Positions 1-10,530 of a stretch of DNA of 64,000 nt are shown in pieces. The notes beneath the pieces are model-generated. The model was not told the DNA's origin. It saw only the letters and a list, made by a program, of their open reading frames with translations, and did not search any database. A program made the position numbers and the translations under genes. Origin of the DNA: Gonatopus flavifemur (Eukaryota > Arthropoda > Insecta > Hymenoptera > Dryinidae); the NCBI GenBank assembly GCA_018340375.1, contig JAFFJZ010000007.1, positions 3,596,001-3,660,000 of the forward strand, written 5' to 3'. The stretch's first letter is position 1. Every line of letters begins with the position of its first letter.

Positions 1-926
1 CCGACAAACATTTCTTGAAATTTTACTAAAATTGTTTGAGAATTTACTTCAAAATGTTTAATAAGAAATTTCCAGCCTTTGTTTGGGAGTCTTTTTTACG
101 GTTTACGTTCAAATGTGATCACCGAAGTAGTGAATGTCCCATATAGGGAATCATAATCATCTCATATGAGTTTTAGATACATTGGTTGAGAAGTGAGTTG
201 AAGATGAAAAATAATTCTTCTTGAGTTTTTTTCCAACACAAACGAGGAAGCCATGTGCTGATTAGCAGAGTTTCTTCAACTTCTATTTGACCCGGTAGGT
301 CACACATTGTGACTATTATCGATAGGACACAGATTATAGCTGTTCAGACCAATTTTCATATCATATAAGTTCAACACGTAGGACCAGGTTAGTTCTACCC
401 AGCTTGGTACAACCTAATATAATTTTACTCAGAGTTCGATACTACCATGCATGGTTTTACCTAGTTCTGCTTCTCTAGTAGACCATGCTTAGTATGATCT
501 CAAATAGCAATGAATGAATCTTTGAAATTCCTGTAGAATTTATCCAAAGCTCTGACATTCTCATCAAATTCCGTGGCAGTTGTGTCCCACTGGCATCGTA
601 AGATTTTTCTCTGTTCATTTATGACTAATTCGAAAAGCATTGTTTTTTCAAATTTTGCAATTAGGCATATACTCGATTATCAGTTGGTTAGTTTGTTTGC
701 ATTCACAATACAATTATAATTCATATCTTTCTGAGAATCTTTTTCAATTGATCTTGGTATGAAAAATGCTCATCAATTTGATTCTTCGATATCACCGGTA
801 TTGATACACTTGGGAGGAATTGAGTTGGAATTGATATGATTGGGATCAGTCCAGTCTGGCTGAAATCAAGTTCATCCTTCATTAGTTGTTGGAATGTTGG
901 TTATTAGCCCCACACATCATGGGCCG
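1..926. other. Unassigned AT-rich sequence
   Basis: No gene, exon or terminal repeat is supported here. Positions 360-500 contain several short diverged repeats of the kind tagtt-ctacc and agaccatg. This is too degenerate to call an array. The nearest recognisable feature is the fold-back element starting at 927. Confidence 0.3.
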
Positions 927-2981
927 CAATTGAGGGTCCCCATGCAATAACCACGTAGGCGCTCGAGAAGCGGCATAAGTATTGTCCAAGCCGTGACGTC
1001 AAGGGTCGAAAAAAAAATTCGGAATTTCGAAAATCTAGAAATACTGGACAATAGGGCTTGAAAAATGAATATGAGTCTCCGTTTACGATTTTTTTCTAGG
1101 ATCAGTAGTTTTCGAGAAAACAATAAAAACGATCTATTCTTTCGCACCACAAATCAATGTTTTCCAATATTAAACTCGTTCAAACTCGGTCATTTTTCGA
1201 TGTATCTTGATGAATCTTGCGGATTCTGATTCGTAAGACTTCCCCGCAGACAACAGCTTCTAAAAAATTCATAAAAGTTGATAATAAATTACCAATTTTT
1301 TAATCCGGAGTGAAAACCCTGTTCCCCATGCTTTGCATTGAAAAAGTGTCAGGGGAAGTATGAGCTACAAAAAACTTCCAGCGACAAAGTTGTTCACTAG
1401 TATATGGACAAACTTTGTGGAAAATTTCAGATCGATTGGACTCTTAGTTCGCGAAATACAGCGGTTTATTTATAAACGCGCGACCGAAATTTTTCACCAT
1501 TTTGCGTCATTTATCAACTAAATATCAAGGTCCGTAGGAAAGATTGTGTTCGCTCAATATTTGAACCTGGGTTTATGTTTTTGGGGTCAGAAAATTCGAA
1601 TATCGAACTATTTTCGCAAAATTCCGTATTCATTCCTCTTGAATGAACAATTCAATTGTTTATAACGTTATTATGGAAATACTATTGACCAAAGAGAAAC
1701 GTTTTCTTGACAACAAAAGTTTCTTATCCTGCGATAATTAGATTTTGTACACAAAAATTTTTATCAAAACACTTGTATTTTCATGAGTATCATAAGTATA
1801 TTTGAATAAATTCACATGACCTGTATTACATGAAGTATCAAATTTTTTAAACAACACATTACACAACAAATAAACAACACATGTATTGTTTTTTAAACAA
1901 TACATTTTATAATACATTTTCCTAATACGTTTGAAATTAACTTTGTAATGTTGTGCCTTTCACAAATCGATTATTTTTACACCTTTTCCCCAACTTTAGC
2001 TATTAATGCATCAAAAAAGTCTTTTCCCTTTGGAGAGGGATATTTCATAAGATAATTTAAATCATTCTGTTTCCCTTTAGAAATGCCCACTGGTTCAGTG
2101 AGTGGTGCTTCGTCTAAATGCTGTACGGTTAATGATTGTTCTATGAGAAATGTTGTACCGTCCCGATTTTCATAATAGTTATGTTGAAACTTTTGTTGTC
2201 AAGGAAATGTTTCTCTTTGGTCAATAGTATTTCCATAATAACGTTATAAACAATTGAATTGTTCATTCAAGAGGAATGAATACGGAATTTTGCGAAAATA
2301 GTTCGATATTCGAATTTTCTGACCCCAAAAACATAAACCCAGGTTCAAATATTGAGCGAACACAATCTTTCCTACGGACCTTGATATTTAGTTGATAAAT
2401 GATGCAAAATGGTGAAAAATTTCGGTCGCGCGTTTATAAATAAACCGCTGTATTTCGCGAACTAAGAGTCCAATCGATCTGAAATTTTCCACAAAGTTTG
2501 TCCATATACTAGTGAACAACTTTGTCGCTGGAAGTTTTTTGTAGCTCATACTTCCCCTGACACTTTTTCAATGCAAAGCATGGGGAACAGGGTTTTCACT
2601 CCGGATTAAAAAATTGGTAATTTATTATCAACTTTTATGAATTTTTTAGAAGCTGTTGTCTGCGGGGAAGTCTTACGAATCAGAATCCGCAAGATTCATC
2701 AAGATACATCGAAAAATGACCGAGTTTGAACGAGTTTAATATTGGAAAACATTGATTTGTGGTGCGAAAGAATAGATCGTTTTTATTGTTTTCTCGAAAA
2801 CTACTGATCCTAGAAAAAAATCGTAAACGGAGACTCATATTCATTTTTCAAGCCCTATTGTCCTGTATTTCTAGATTTTCGAAATTCCGAATTTTTTTTC
2901 GACCCTTGACGTCACGGCTTGGACAATACTTATGCCGCTTCTCGAGCGCCTACGTGGTTATTGCATGGGGACCCTCAATTG
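927..2981. mobile_element. Fold-back element with 0.8-kb inverted arms
   Basis: The left arm (927-1723) and right arm (2186-2981) are reverse complements over about 796 bases with very few mismatches, for example gcgtcattt against aaatgatgc. The outer ends read caattgagggtcccc and ggggaccctcaattg. Because caattg is itself a palindrome, the exact end and target duplication are ambiguous; a 4-bp AATT duplication would fit. The unique loop (1724-2185) holds the 3' end of a reading frame. Long near-identical inverted repeats around a small remnant suggest a fold-back (Foldback/TIR-expanded) DNA transposon. The high arm identity suggests recent movement or gene conversion. The superfamily is not recognised. 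Confidence 0.8.
1978..2203 (-). pseudogene. C-terminal fragment of an unrecognised (probably TE) protein
   Basis: Within the loop of the fold-back element, one minus-strand frame is open from a TGA near 2203 to a TAA at 1978-1980, about 74 codons. It reads ...NRDGTTFLIEQSLTVQHLD... and ends ...KGKDFFDALIAKVGEKV. The composition is protein-like (mixed charge, little low complexity), unlike most frames here. There is no start codon, and the sequence upstream is the inverted arm, so this is at most the tail of an ORF. The tail resembles C-terminal ends I associate with uncharacterised transposon proteins of arthropods, but no family can be assigned. A splice acceptor (AG before TTTCAAC) near 2190 is possible. 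Confidence 0.35.
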
Positions 2982-4164
2982 TCACCAACTGGAACCAATT
3001 CGCTCCAACTGGACTCAAGTTAGGTCAATTGGGACCACGTTAGTTTTTTGCTAGACCATGTCTGGTTTTTCAACTAAAAATTCTCATCGTTTTACACAAA
3101 AATGTGCAAACTCTCATTCAAATACAACAAATATTGAAATAGTGAATACCTTCATTTTTTTGTTTCTCCTACTCCGATACTCCTGATCTAGAAAGTCTGT
3201 TGATTTCTGTTGATTACCCTTTGGTGTGCAAACCTTCGTAGCAAATTATTAAGTGAATATGAGGTTAACCCGACGCAAGGCTATTTTCATAAGAGAGTAT
3301 TCGCACAACCATGCACTTTTGTTGAGATAGTTTGGATGTTCTTTGCACTGAACTGGACTGTAAGGAGGAAGTTTTGAATTCAGATTATGTCATCACTGAA
3401 TTTAAGACGCAGTCGAAGAAGCCTATTTTGGGTGTAAAGTAAGCACAAAAAACAATCGCCGACACAATGGAGAAGACTGAGTTCCAGTCCATTTTCAAAT
3501 CGAGACGCAACCAATTTGAGCCACATTTTTACAGTGTGATTGAACTTTAAGGTCGCAGGTGATATTCGAAAAAATGGATAATTCCTCTCTCTCTTGAAAA
3601 ACGTACACGGAAAAAACGAATTAGCTATTATTCGCATAGCTGAAAATTAGCTACAAGAGCTATTCGTTACCTGTCTCACTTAGTAGTAGCAGCCAGAAAT
3701 GTAGCAGTCACAGCAATCATACAATTCATGGAAAAGAGGAGGAATCCATATGAATGGTATGAAATGCGTACTTGACAGGACTAGGGCTTCACGAGAGTAC
3801 GAGACCAGTATCGATATCGTCTCCACTATCCGAGACGAAATCGAGGCGATATTTCTATAATGAGAATCGAGACGATATCGGTATTGACGCATTCTCGACT
3901 CGAGAATATCGGCGATATTTTGGAAAATTGAAAAATGTCTATGTTCTCTGAAGTATCCATAGCACCAACGTTGCCACGTTTGGATTGCGAAATTCAATGT
4001 GCCCCAACTCATCCCAATTGATCCCCATATCATCCAAGAATTATAGAGAATTCTTTGGGAATGCATTAGATTATTACAGACTTTCCTTTGACTTCTTGTT
4101 GTAAACGGTGTTTTTTTCAGAACTATAAACCATGTCAATGTCATTCTGTACATAGTACCCTTTG
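2982..4164. other. Unassigned sequence with a short low-complexity block
   Basis: No supported gene. Positions 3780-3960 are a low-complexity block built on variants of cgatatcg and cgagac. Positions 3608-3675 carry the motif tagctaat/tagctacaagagc, seen again near 46890-46980 and 35600-35740, so it is probably a fragment of a short interspersed family. The long minus-strand frames across this block look like by-products of the simple repeat. Confidence 0.3.
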
Positions 4165-4416
4165 CCCTGTACAAAAAGACCAATAGAAACCGGCAGGCCA
4201 AATCCTATCGGAATCAATGATATACTATCGGTTTCTATGGTGGTTAGTGTCACAGAATTTGATGGTTTCTATAAGATTCTATGAGAATCCGATGTTTTAT
4301 GGGTTTCTATCGGTATGATCTACAAACCCTGATAAATACTGATAGGAATGAAATATCCTATCGGTTGCTATGGTGGATGGGGATTTATGGGAATCTATCG
4401 GACCCTTCAGCCAGGG
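4165..4416. mobile_element. 252-bp small inverted-repeat element, 2-bp duplication TG
   Basis: The ends are CCCTGTACAAAAAG and ...CTTCAGCCAGGG, each flanked by TG. The interior repeats diverged copies of 'tatcggtttctat', the same vocabulary as the 3.4-kb element at 27180-30554 (ccaatagaaaccg), so the two are probably related. No coding capacity. Confidence 0.55.
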
Positions 4417-4733
4417 TGTCTAAAAGATATTCCCAGAAATGATGGAGAACAATGCGAGAAGTTTGTGCAACGCGAAAAGATATCTTTTAGAACTCTTACA
4501 ATGTTCTTACTTCTAAAAGATATCATCAAGAACGTTTTGAGAAATCGCTTAGAAGTTTCTAAAAGATACCTTTTGAGATTCCGTTACCAATGCATTACAG
4601 GAGAAAGGGGGGTACTGGAATTGTGCTAATTTTACATCAAGTAATTTATGGATAGCCTCTTGCCCAATTTTATACAATCTTCCACAATGTTCTAATTGAA
4701 GTCAATTTGATAATGTTTCATTAGATATGGTTA

Positions 4734-4937
4734 CACTGAGAAAACACCAGGTTTGCCTCCACCCTGTAAGAGTCTGGATACGGCGAATTTCATCACGCGG
4801 TTGAGTCAATTGAATACCAATTGAAATGACTGAGCGGGGATTTATTTCAATCGATATTCAGTTGACTCAACTGCGGGGCGGAATTCGCCGTATCCAAACT
4901 CTTACGAGGTTAGCTCCACAATTTTTTTTCCTCAGCG
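4734..4937. mobile_element. 204-bp palindromic small element, duplication TA
   Basis: Terminal repeats CACTGAGAAAA and TTTTCCTCAGCG are flanked by TA on both sides. The interior is a long imperfect palindrome: gagtctggatacggcgaatt at 4769 pairs with aattcgccgtatccaaactc at 4882. Non-coding. Confidence 0.6.
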
Positions 4938-5166
4938 TAGATTTAATAGACTTTTTCAATGGAAAACCCACTGTATTCATACATCAATATCTTTGTGGAT
5001 ATATTTTTAACAAATTCCTGACTTTGCTACTAATTGAACACAATATTGTTTCATAAACCGTGGTAAATATGGAAAAAAAGTAAACTCTGACCTATTTCAT
5101 GATAATCTCAATATTTAATCTCAATATTATAATAATTATAATCTCAATATTCTTTCATGCGTAAAA

Positions 5167-6785
5167 TCAAGTAGTCAAAATTCCACTGGAAATCCAGGAA
5201 TCCAAGCAGAGTAGTTGTTGGATAGAGTCATTGCCGAGACGATTTCTATGTTTCCGAATAGTCAAAGCTGCGCGTGAGAACAATCGTTCAGCTGGCACTG
5301 ATGTAGCTGGGATACTAAATGAATTGAGAACTATAACTGCTCGAGTCGGAAACACTGTTTCATTTTGTTTCCACCAATCCAGAATATCTTGTTTCAAATT
5401 ACACCAAGGAAGGGCTAGATATTGCGGTAGTTCATTTTCAATGCTTTTAGGTGTAACTTTGGTATATAGATAATCAAAGTCGAAAACATCGATATCTTTT
5501 TCTGATTCCACAGTCTCGTTCATAACTGAGGTCGATGAATATGATTTTAGGATATCCTGAAATTTTTCTAAGGATTTCAATTTCATTGCCTTTCCCCAAT
5601 CTGTCAAATCAAAACTTCCGACTTTATGTCTTGGACCCAATGTCAAAGCTGCGAAGTGAACCCAATTCGTTTCATCATAATGTTTCAATAATTTCTCCCT
5701 ACCAGCTTTGTACGCTAATAGTAATGTTTCATCTGTCGTGGTTCTGTATTGTTTGTCATCCAGTTCCCTCATAGTGTTTTCAATATTATCCAGTAAGATA
5801 TTGAATAAAGGAAGAACGTCAGGAAGCGTTACATACTTTTCTCCACCCAATCTGTCAGATACTCTCCTCAAATTTCGTAAAAATTTACTGACATGAACTG
5901 ATATATTCCATTCATTTTCGCATAATTGTAAACTTCTCAATGAATCTTCAATATCACAGATAAATTTCGAACTTTTTTTGATTTCTATTGCTGTACTTAA
6001 CATATGAGGTCGAGTTCCAACGTGTAGGGATATCCAAAATGGGCATTGCAGCTGTTATACCGACAGTATGACAAGCACTGCGGAATCGATTCATCAGTTG
6101 TTCGGATTGCCTAAGTTTTGTGAATAAAGATCTTATTTTATCAATAGTCGAATTGATGTTTAATGGTCCACCTTCTGTATTAGCATGACTGTCGCTTTCG
6201 AGTGTTTCTTCCTTCTCAGAAACTTCTATATTCTGAGAATTTTGAGCTGAATCTTCCTCTATGTAGTCTACGGACATGAACTTTAAAGTTTTTTTGACGT
6301 CTTGAGCCCCTAGATTCAAAATATGTGCAAAACATCTGAAGTGCTGATCAATGTGATCGAAATTAGGTAAAAGTTTACTAAGTTCACTCATGAATGTCGT
6401 ATTTGCTGCCACATTATCTAATGTTATGATCACCTTGTGAAGGCACAAAATCGAACACAATCGACTGCATTCTCCAATTATTGTCAATAAAATGCCAAGT
6501 TATAGCGTAATATGACTTTCCATTGATCGATGTCCACCCATCAATTGTGAAGCTTATCTGAAATGAATTTGAAGTTAGACGTTGCAAAATCTCTTTTTTC
6601 ATAATTGTGTGTCGGTCAGACAATCTAGCTCGTAGTGCTGTTCGTTTGGGTAATATGCATGAAGATATTTTGGAGAAAAATTGTTGGGAAATTAGATCAT
6701 CAAAGAAGCTCAACGATAGGTATTTTTGGGCAATGAATTCAATCATATCGTCCATTATCGGACGTTCTTTACCTGGCTGACATTT
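5167..6785 (-). pseudogene. hAT-superfamily transposase, frameshifted
   Basis: Three overlapping minus-strand frames in 5'-to-3' order (6785-6414, 6487-5954, 6003-5167) form one hAT (hobo/Ac/Tam3) transposase. The first part has DDMIEFIAQKYLSLSFFDD and the FTIDGWTS catalytic-core motif. The second has LDNVAANTTFM, HFRCFAHILNL and the RWNST signature. The third ends in the hAT C-terminal dimerisation region (WWKQNETVFP..., SVPAERLFSRA, LDSWI). Two frame changes, near 6450 and 5990, break the protein. A plausible splice acceptor lies just upstream (minus strand, at 6786-6787), so a BED zinc-finger exon may once have preceded it. It cuts and pastes DNA when intact; this copy is dead as read. No matching terminal repeats were found nearby. 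Confidence 0.85.
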
Positions 6786-6968
6786 CTGGAATAAAAATAT
6801 CGAACAAAGATTTTTTAATATTGAAGGATTAAATATTTAGCGACGCATTGGATTTCTCAGTATATTTCTCGTATTTATTTGAAAATCAATTGCAAGAGAA
6901 TGTCAAAATAATTTGAATGTCTCATTGAAAACACTTTCCAAGATTCAGCGAAAAATTCATCCAATTCA

Positions 6969-7099
6969 CCCTGGTGAAAATAAAGTGTTACACTGTAGTT
7001 ACAGTGCAATGCGAGGTTTATCCGAATGTACCCGGAGTAATGTTTCGCGCCGTGGAATGCATCGCAAATGTATTTTGTTACACTTCGTTTTTACCAGGG
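6969..7099. mobile_element. 131-bp small inverted-repeat element, duplication CA
   Basis: Ends CCCTGGTGAAAATAAAGTGT and its partial complement ACACTTCGTTTTTACCAGGG, both flanked by CA. The terminal CCCTGGT is shared with the elements at 18610, 27180 and 52102. Non-coding. Confidence 0.6.
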
Positions 7100-7842
7100 C
7101 ACAGTGATTTCTTTACTTTTCCTTTTTTTTCCAATATATCGAATAGTTTTCAAATGCAGACTTCTGCCATAGAAGTTTCCTGGCTTACATATGGAAAAAT
7201 GATCTGCACGTCCGTGAAAATTGAATTTAACCGATCTTCTCAATTCTTTCAAAATAAATTTGAGAGTGATTTCAAAGTACTCTTTTCATTTTTCAGTATC
7301 AACAATACTAGACTGTAATGATTCCTAAACATATTTGAATGGAAAAAAAGTAAATACATAGTAAAAATTTTATATTAGAGATTACCGCATTTATATTTTA
7401 TTTGTGGGATATACTCCATTATATCATCATGAAATACAACAAAAAAAACATATCCAAATTTGGGAGAAAATTGAATTTCTATTGAAATTGGTCAATTTGT
7501 GTATTCACACAAGATGAATATTTTCTTCGAATATATTGTGAGAAAGCTGAGAAAACATGCTAACTTTTATATCGTAGAACATTTTCATACGTGCATTTCT
7601 TTTTAATTGTAGAACGCCAAACAAAAGTGGATTTTTCAGATTCTGTAATTTCAAAAATTTATAATTCGAGAATTTTGAACAATTTGTTGGAATAAAAACA
7701 TATATGTCCAATATTTATCCATCAGGAACGCAGAAAAAAAAATTTCACGTGAATTAAAAATTTTATTATAAATTTCACATGGAGGGACCCATACATAATG
7801 AATATAAATGAAAATAATTCCCTGTTTATATATTGAATGCAG

Positions 7843-7928
7843 GACGACGAAACGGGAAACAACCTAGTCAAAAGCTGCAGGACATTTTGAAAAAAGCCAT
7901 TGAAGATGCTCGTAACATGACATCGAAG
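7843..7928 (+). CDS. CFAP298: CFAP298 (C21orf59/Kurly) internal exon
   Basis: An 86-bp exon with acceptor ...gaatgcAG before 7843 and donor GTAATA at 7929. It enters in phase (the last two bases of a Gly codon) and reads GRRNGKQPSQKLQDILKKAI then EDARNMTSK. This matches the conserved GRRNG block and following helix of CFAP298, a cytosolic protein needed for cilia motility, dynein-arm assembly and planar polarity. The exon ends in phase 0 and joins 8007 across a 78-bp intron. The N-terminal exon(s), about 95 residues in relatives, were not found between 1 and 7842 and may lie upstream of the window. Identification is from remembered family sequence. Confidence 0.85.
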
Positions 7929-8006
7929 GTAATATTTGCAAATACAATATAATATGTACATATTTTTCTTCAACTGACAATTTCTCACTGTGTTTACTCG
8001 TTTCAG

Positions 8007-8177
8007 AAAATAATACAACAAGATAAAGTTCTGACACAAAAAACCATTCAGGAAGTATTGGATATGTTGAGAGGCGCTGTGAGAATAGTATATCCTATGG
8101 ACTTACCTCCTCACGACATCATACGCCAAGAATTTGAAAACAATGAAGATCTCACTGGCACTCAAGCCTCTTTGGAA
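8007..8177 (+). CDS. CFAP298: CFAP298 internal exon with LRGAV-IVYPM-LPPHD signature
   Basis: A 171-bp exon (57 codons, phase 0 at both ends) after acceptor ttactcgtttcAG and before donor GTATGG. It encodes the most conserved stretch of the family: LDMLRGAVRIVYPMDLPPHD, then IIRQEFENNEDLTGTQASLE. The frame runs uninterrupted from the previous exon. Translation past 8177 (VWFICKYC...) loses similarity, which supports the donor. The next exon is 5.5 kb away at 13671, a large intron full of transposons. Function is as for the previous exon; nothing looks damaged. Confidence 0.9.
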
Positions 8178-8854
8178 GTATGGTTCATATGCAAATATTG
8201 CTCTGCCAAAAACGTCGAAGCTAAAATATGTTCAGAAAACATATATCAATTTTAAGGGGTGTGCAGGCACCACTTTTTTATCGGGTAGGGTTGGGAACTC
8301 GAGTTCAATCAGAATACCTAAATTGAATGGGGTTACTTGGATCAAACGCATCCAATTTTCCTTCGAAGTCTTTCATCACCTATCACTAAGAGTATTCAAA
8401 TGAAGTTAGCCCTACAGAAAATGCCCGAAATGTTCGGGAAGATTTCAGAAAAAAACCAGGGGAAAGAGCGTGACGAAACATAAGAAAACATCCGTTTCTT
8501 CCTGTTCCGTGGCGATTTTGTTCCACTTTCTTCCGAATCTTTTCAACTCCCTTAGCGGTAAGGGAATCCAATTCCTTTCAATGTAACAGAATCCTCAGAC
8601 ACGATTTCCAGTTTCAAGGTCACTCAATTCATGCAAACTGTTCAACAATCTTTGATTGCAACTGCACTGTAAAACATTCGTGTTGTTTGGAACAATTCAA
8701 ACTGGGATCACTGTGGGTTCAAGTGTCTCATTTTGATACACTCAGCATGTTCGAATCGTGTGGTCACTTCTGAAACACTTGGAAGCGTGTGAATATGACC
8801 GGAAATGGATGAAATATTGGGATGCGGACAGGCGAACCTGGTGCGTTTCATCTC
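8178..8854. other. Start of CFAP298 intron, unassigned sequence
   Basis: Intronic sequence between the CFAP298 exon ending at 8177 and the first recognisable inserted element. No gene is supported. The intron runs from 8178 to 13670 and contains the element at 8855-9965 and the mariner at 10465-12767. Confidence 0.5.
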
Positions 8855-9965
8855 CAGTCAAAATATCCCAGGTGAAATATTCCCATTTAAAATATCCCGA
8901 AATGTCTCAGACAAAATATCCCTGTCCCAAATATCTTGATTCCCAAAAAACATTTAAGATCAAGAGCTGAAACTGGGCGTGAATGACTCTAATTCGTATT
9001 AATTTACAACATATCCGAAATGAAGAAGAACAATGAACGGAATAATCCGATATTGATGGGGTGTGAGGAATGTTTTGGTAAGAACTGATGTTGTCATAAC
9101 AATATGAAGAGAAGTATGAGATTGAGCAATTGCGGAAACCCGGAGGCGAAGCCCGCCTCACGCCTACGCAAGCTAGTAGTAGGAGCCGGGGGCAAGGGGT
9201 AGAGCCCCTGTTGAGGTCCAGGGGCGAAGCCGCTGGCCGAGGGAGGGTTCGGGAGGGAGGCGGAGCCCCCCCCCCCCCCAATGAGCATAATATCATCAAT
9301 ATTTAATAATGATTCATCTTTGAATTCGAAAAAATTTCCGGAACGAGGATGTTTCAGCATGGTACGAGATTTTTTGGCATTGGAGATTAAATGAAGACAG
9401 AATTATACATTGAATAATCACTTTAGTCACTGATGGAATGATCATATCAAAAGTTGAAATGATCCACAAATTCAAACTAACGAAACAAAATGTTATACCG
9501 CGAAACACAGTTATTATACTATATCATGAATAATAATGGGTTCCCGTCAATTCGTCGAATTAGCCTATTGGTTGATATAATAATATGTTTAATGATATAT
9601 GTAATAATAATATTCTATAATAATATATTAAATATTGTAACATGTGTAGTTGTTTCAAATAATTATATATTATTTGAACGGATTACTCCGATCAATCGTC
9701 ATAGACCCAATAATAATACCTCAGCACTGATACAGTAACTTGACAAAATTGGCATATTATGTTGTTCATGATATTATAGATTGTGAGGTATTTGGACTTC
9801 AAGATAGGGATGGGTGATATTGTGACAGGATCGATCTTTTCTATAGAGAATTTTTTAGATTCCAGCAGACAGTGGTGATTGTACTGGGATGTTTTGGCGT
9901 GGGATATTTTTGTTGGGGATTTTTTTCTCAGGAGATGTAATTTTATGGGATCGCCTGTCCTAGAC
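8855..9965. mobile_element. GC-core element, copy 1
   Basis: The left end (8855-8945) has five degenerate copies of a motif like caAAATATCCCgg. The right end (about 9888-9950) carries the motif in the opposite direction (cgtGGGATATTTTTG, GGGGATTTTTTTC). Between them, 9120-9285 is a GC-rich block of short palindromes (cgaagcccg, ggtagagcccctg, ggggcgaagcc) ending in a run of about 14 C. An AT-rich tail (aatgagcataatatcatcaa) follows. A second copy with the same order is at 62795-63790. No coding frame is convincing. The exact ends are uncertain and the superfamily is not recognised. Confidence 0.6.
9120..9285. repeat. GC-rich palindromic block
   Basis: A sharp GC island in an AT-rich locus, composed of short inverted repeats of the ggggc-gaa-gcccc type, plus a homopolymer of about 14 C at 9269-9282. 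It aligns by motif with 63160-63285. The composition contrast marks it as part of the mobile element, not a promoter CpG island. Confidence 0.7.
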
Positions 9966-10530
9966 CCGAAATATTTCATCTGAATGATCGACATATTTAT
10001 AGGTTTCCAAGTGTTTAAAAAGTGACTGCACGATTCAAACAGAAGTTCAACGTATGTACCAAATAGAAACGTTTGTAGAATGTACGAATGCGATACCACA
10101 GCCAGCAAAATGCTCCCAAATCTGCGATTTTGTTACTAGTATTGTCAGATAGTAACGTAGTAGCATTCCCAGTATTTTGACGCTCCTCTGCTACAATAAC
10201 ATATATATGATTCAATATATAATGTAGTGCGTCCTCAGCACTATCAGTATTATCAGGGAGTGCTATCGAGTAGTGCTCCCTGAAAAATACTACCAACGCA
10301 CTCTCATTTCTACACGTACATTGAGCCAAATGTATACAAGAAACTACCAAATGTATAAGTGGATGGTAGCATCGCCGCCAGAAGCACAGCCTTGATTTTG
10401 TTGACTGGGACGAAAAGCATATAATGGACGTTCATAAAATATTCAAATGGGACTATTTTGAATAACAGGTCATTCGATATGTCCGTAGGATAAGTGAGGA
10501 AAAACAAAAGTTTGGAAAAACTCGATTTTA

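Noticed and set aside
917..3043. Two frames with the same N-terminal protein (MVRKNRSFLLFSRKLL...) at 917-1150 and 2759-3043
   Set aside because: They are the same DNA read in the two inverted arms of the fold-back element and have no domain.
3680..4201. 173-codon minus-strand frame
   Set aside because: It runs through a cgatatcg-type low-complexity block, has no domain and overlaps the small element at 4165.
9094..9360. Glycine/proline-rich frames and a possible CpG-island promoter
   Set aside because: They come from the GC palindrome core of a repeated element, which recurs at 63160.
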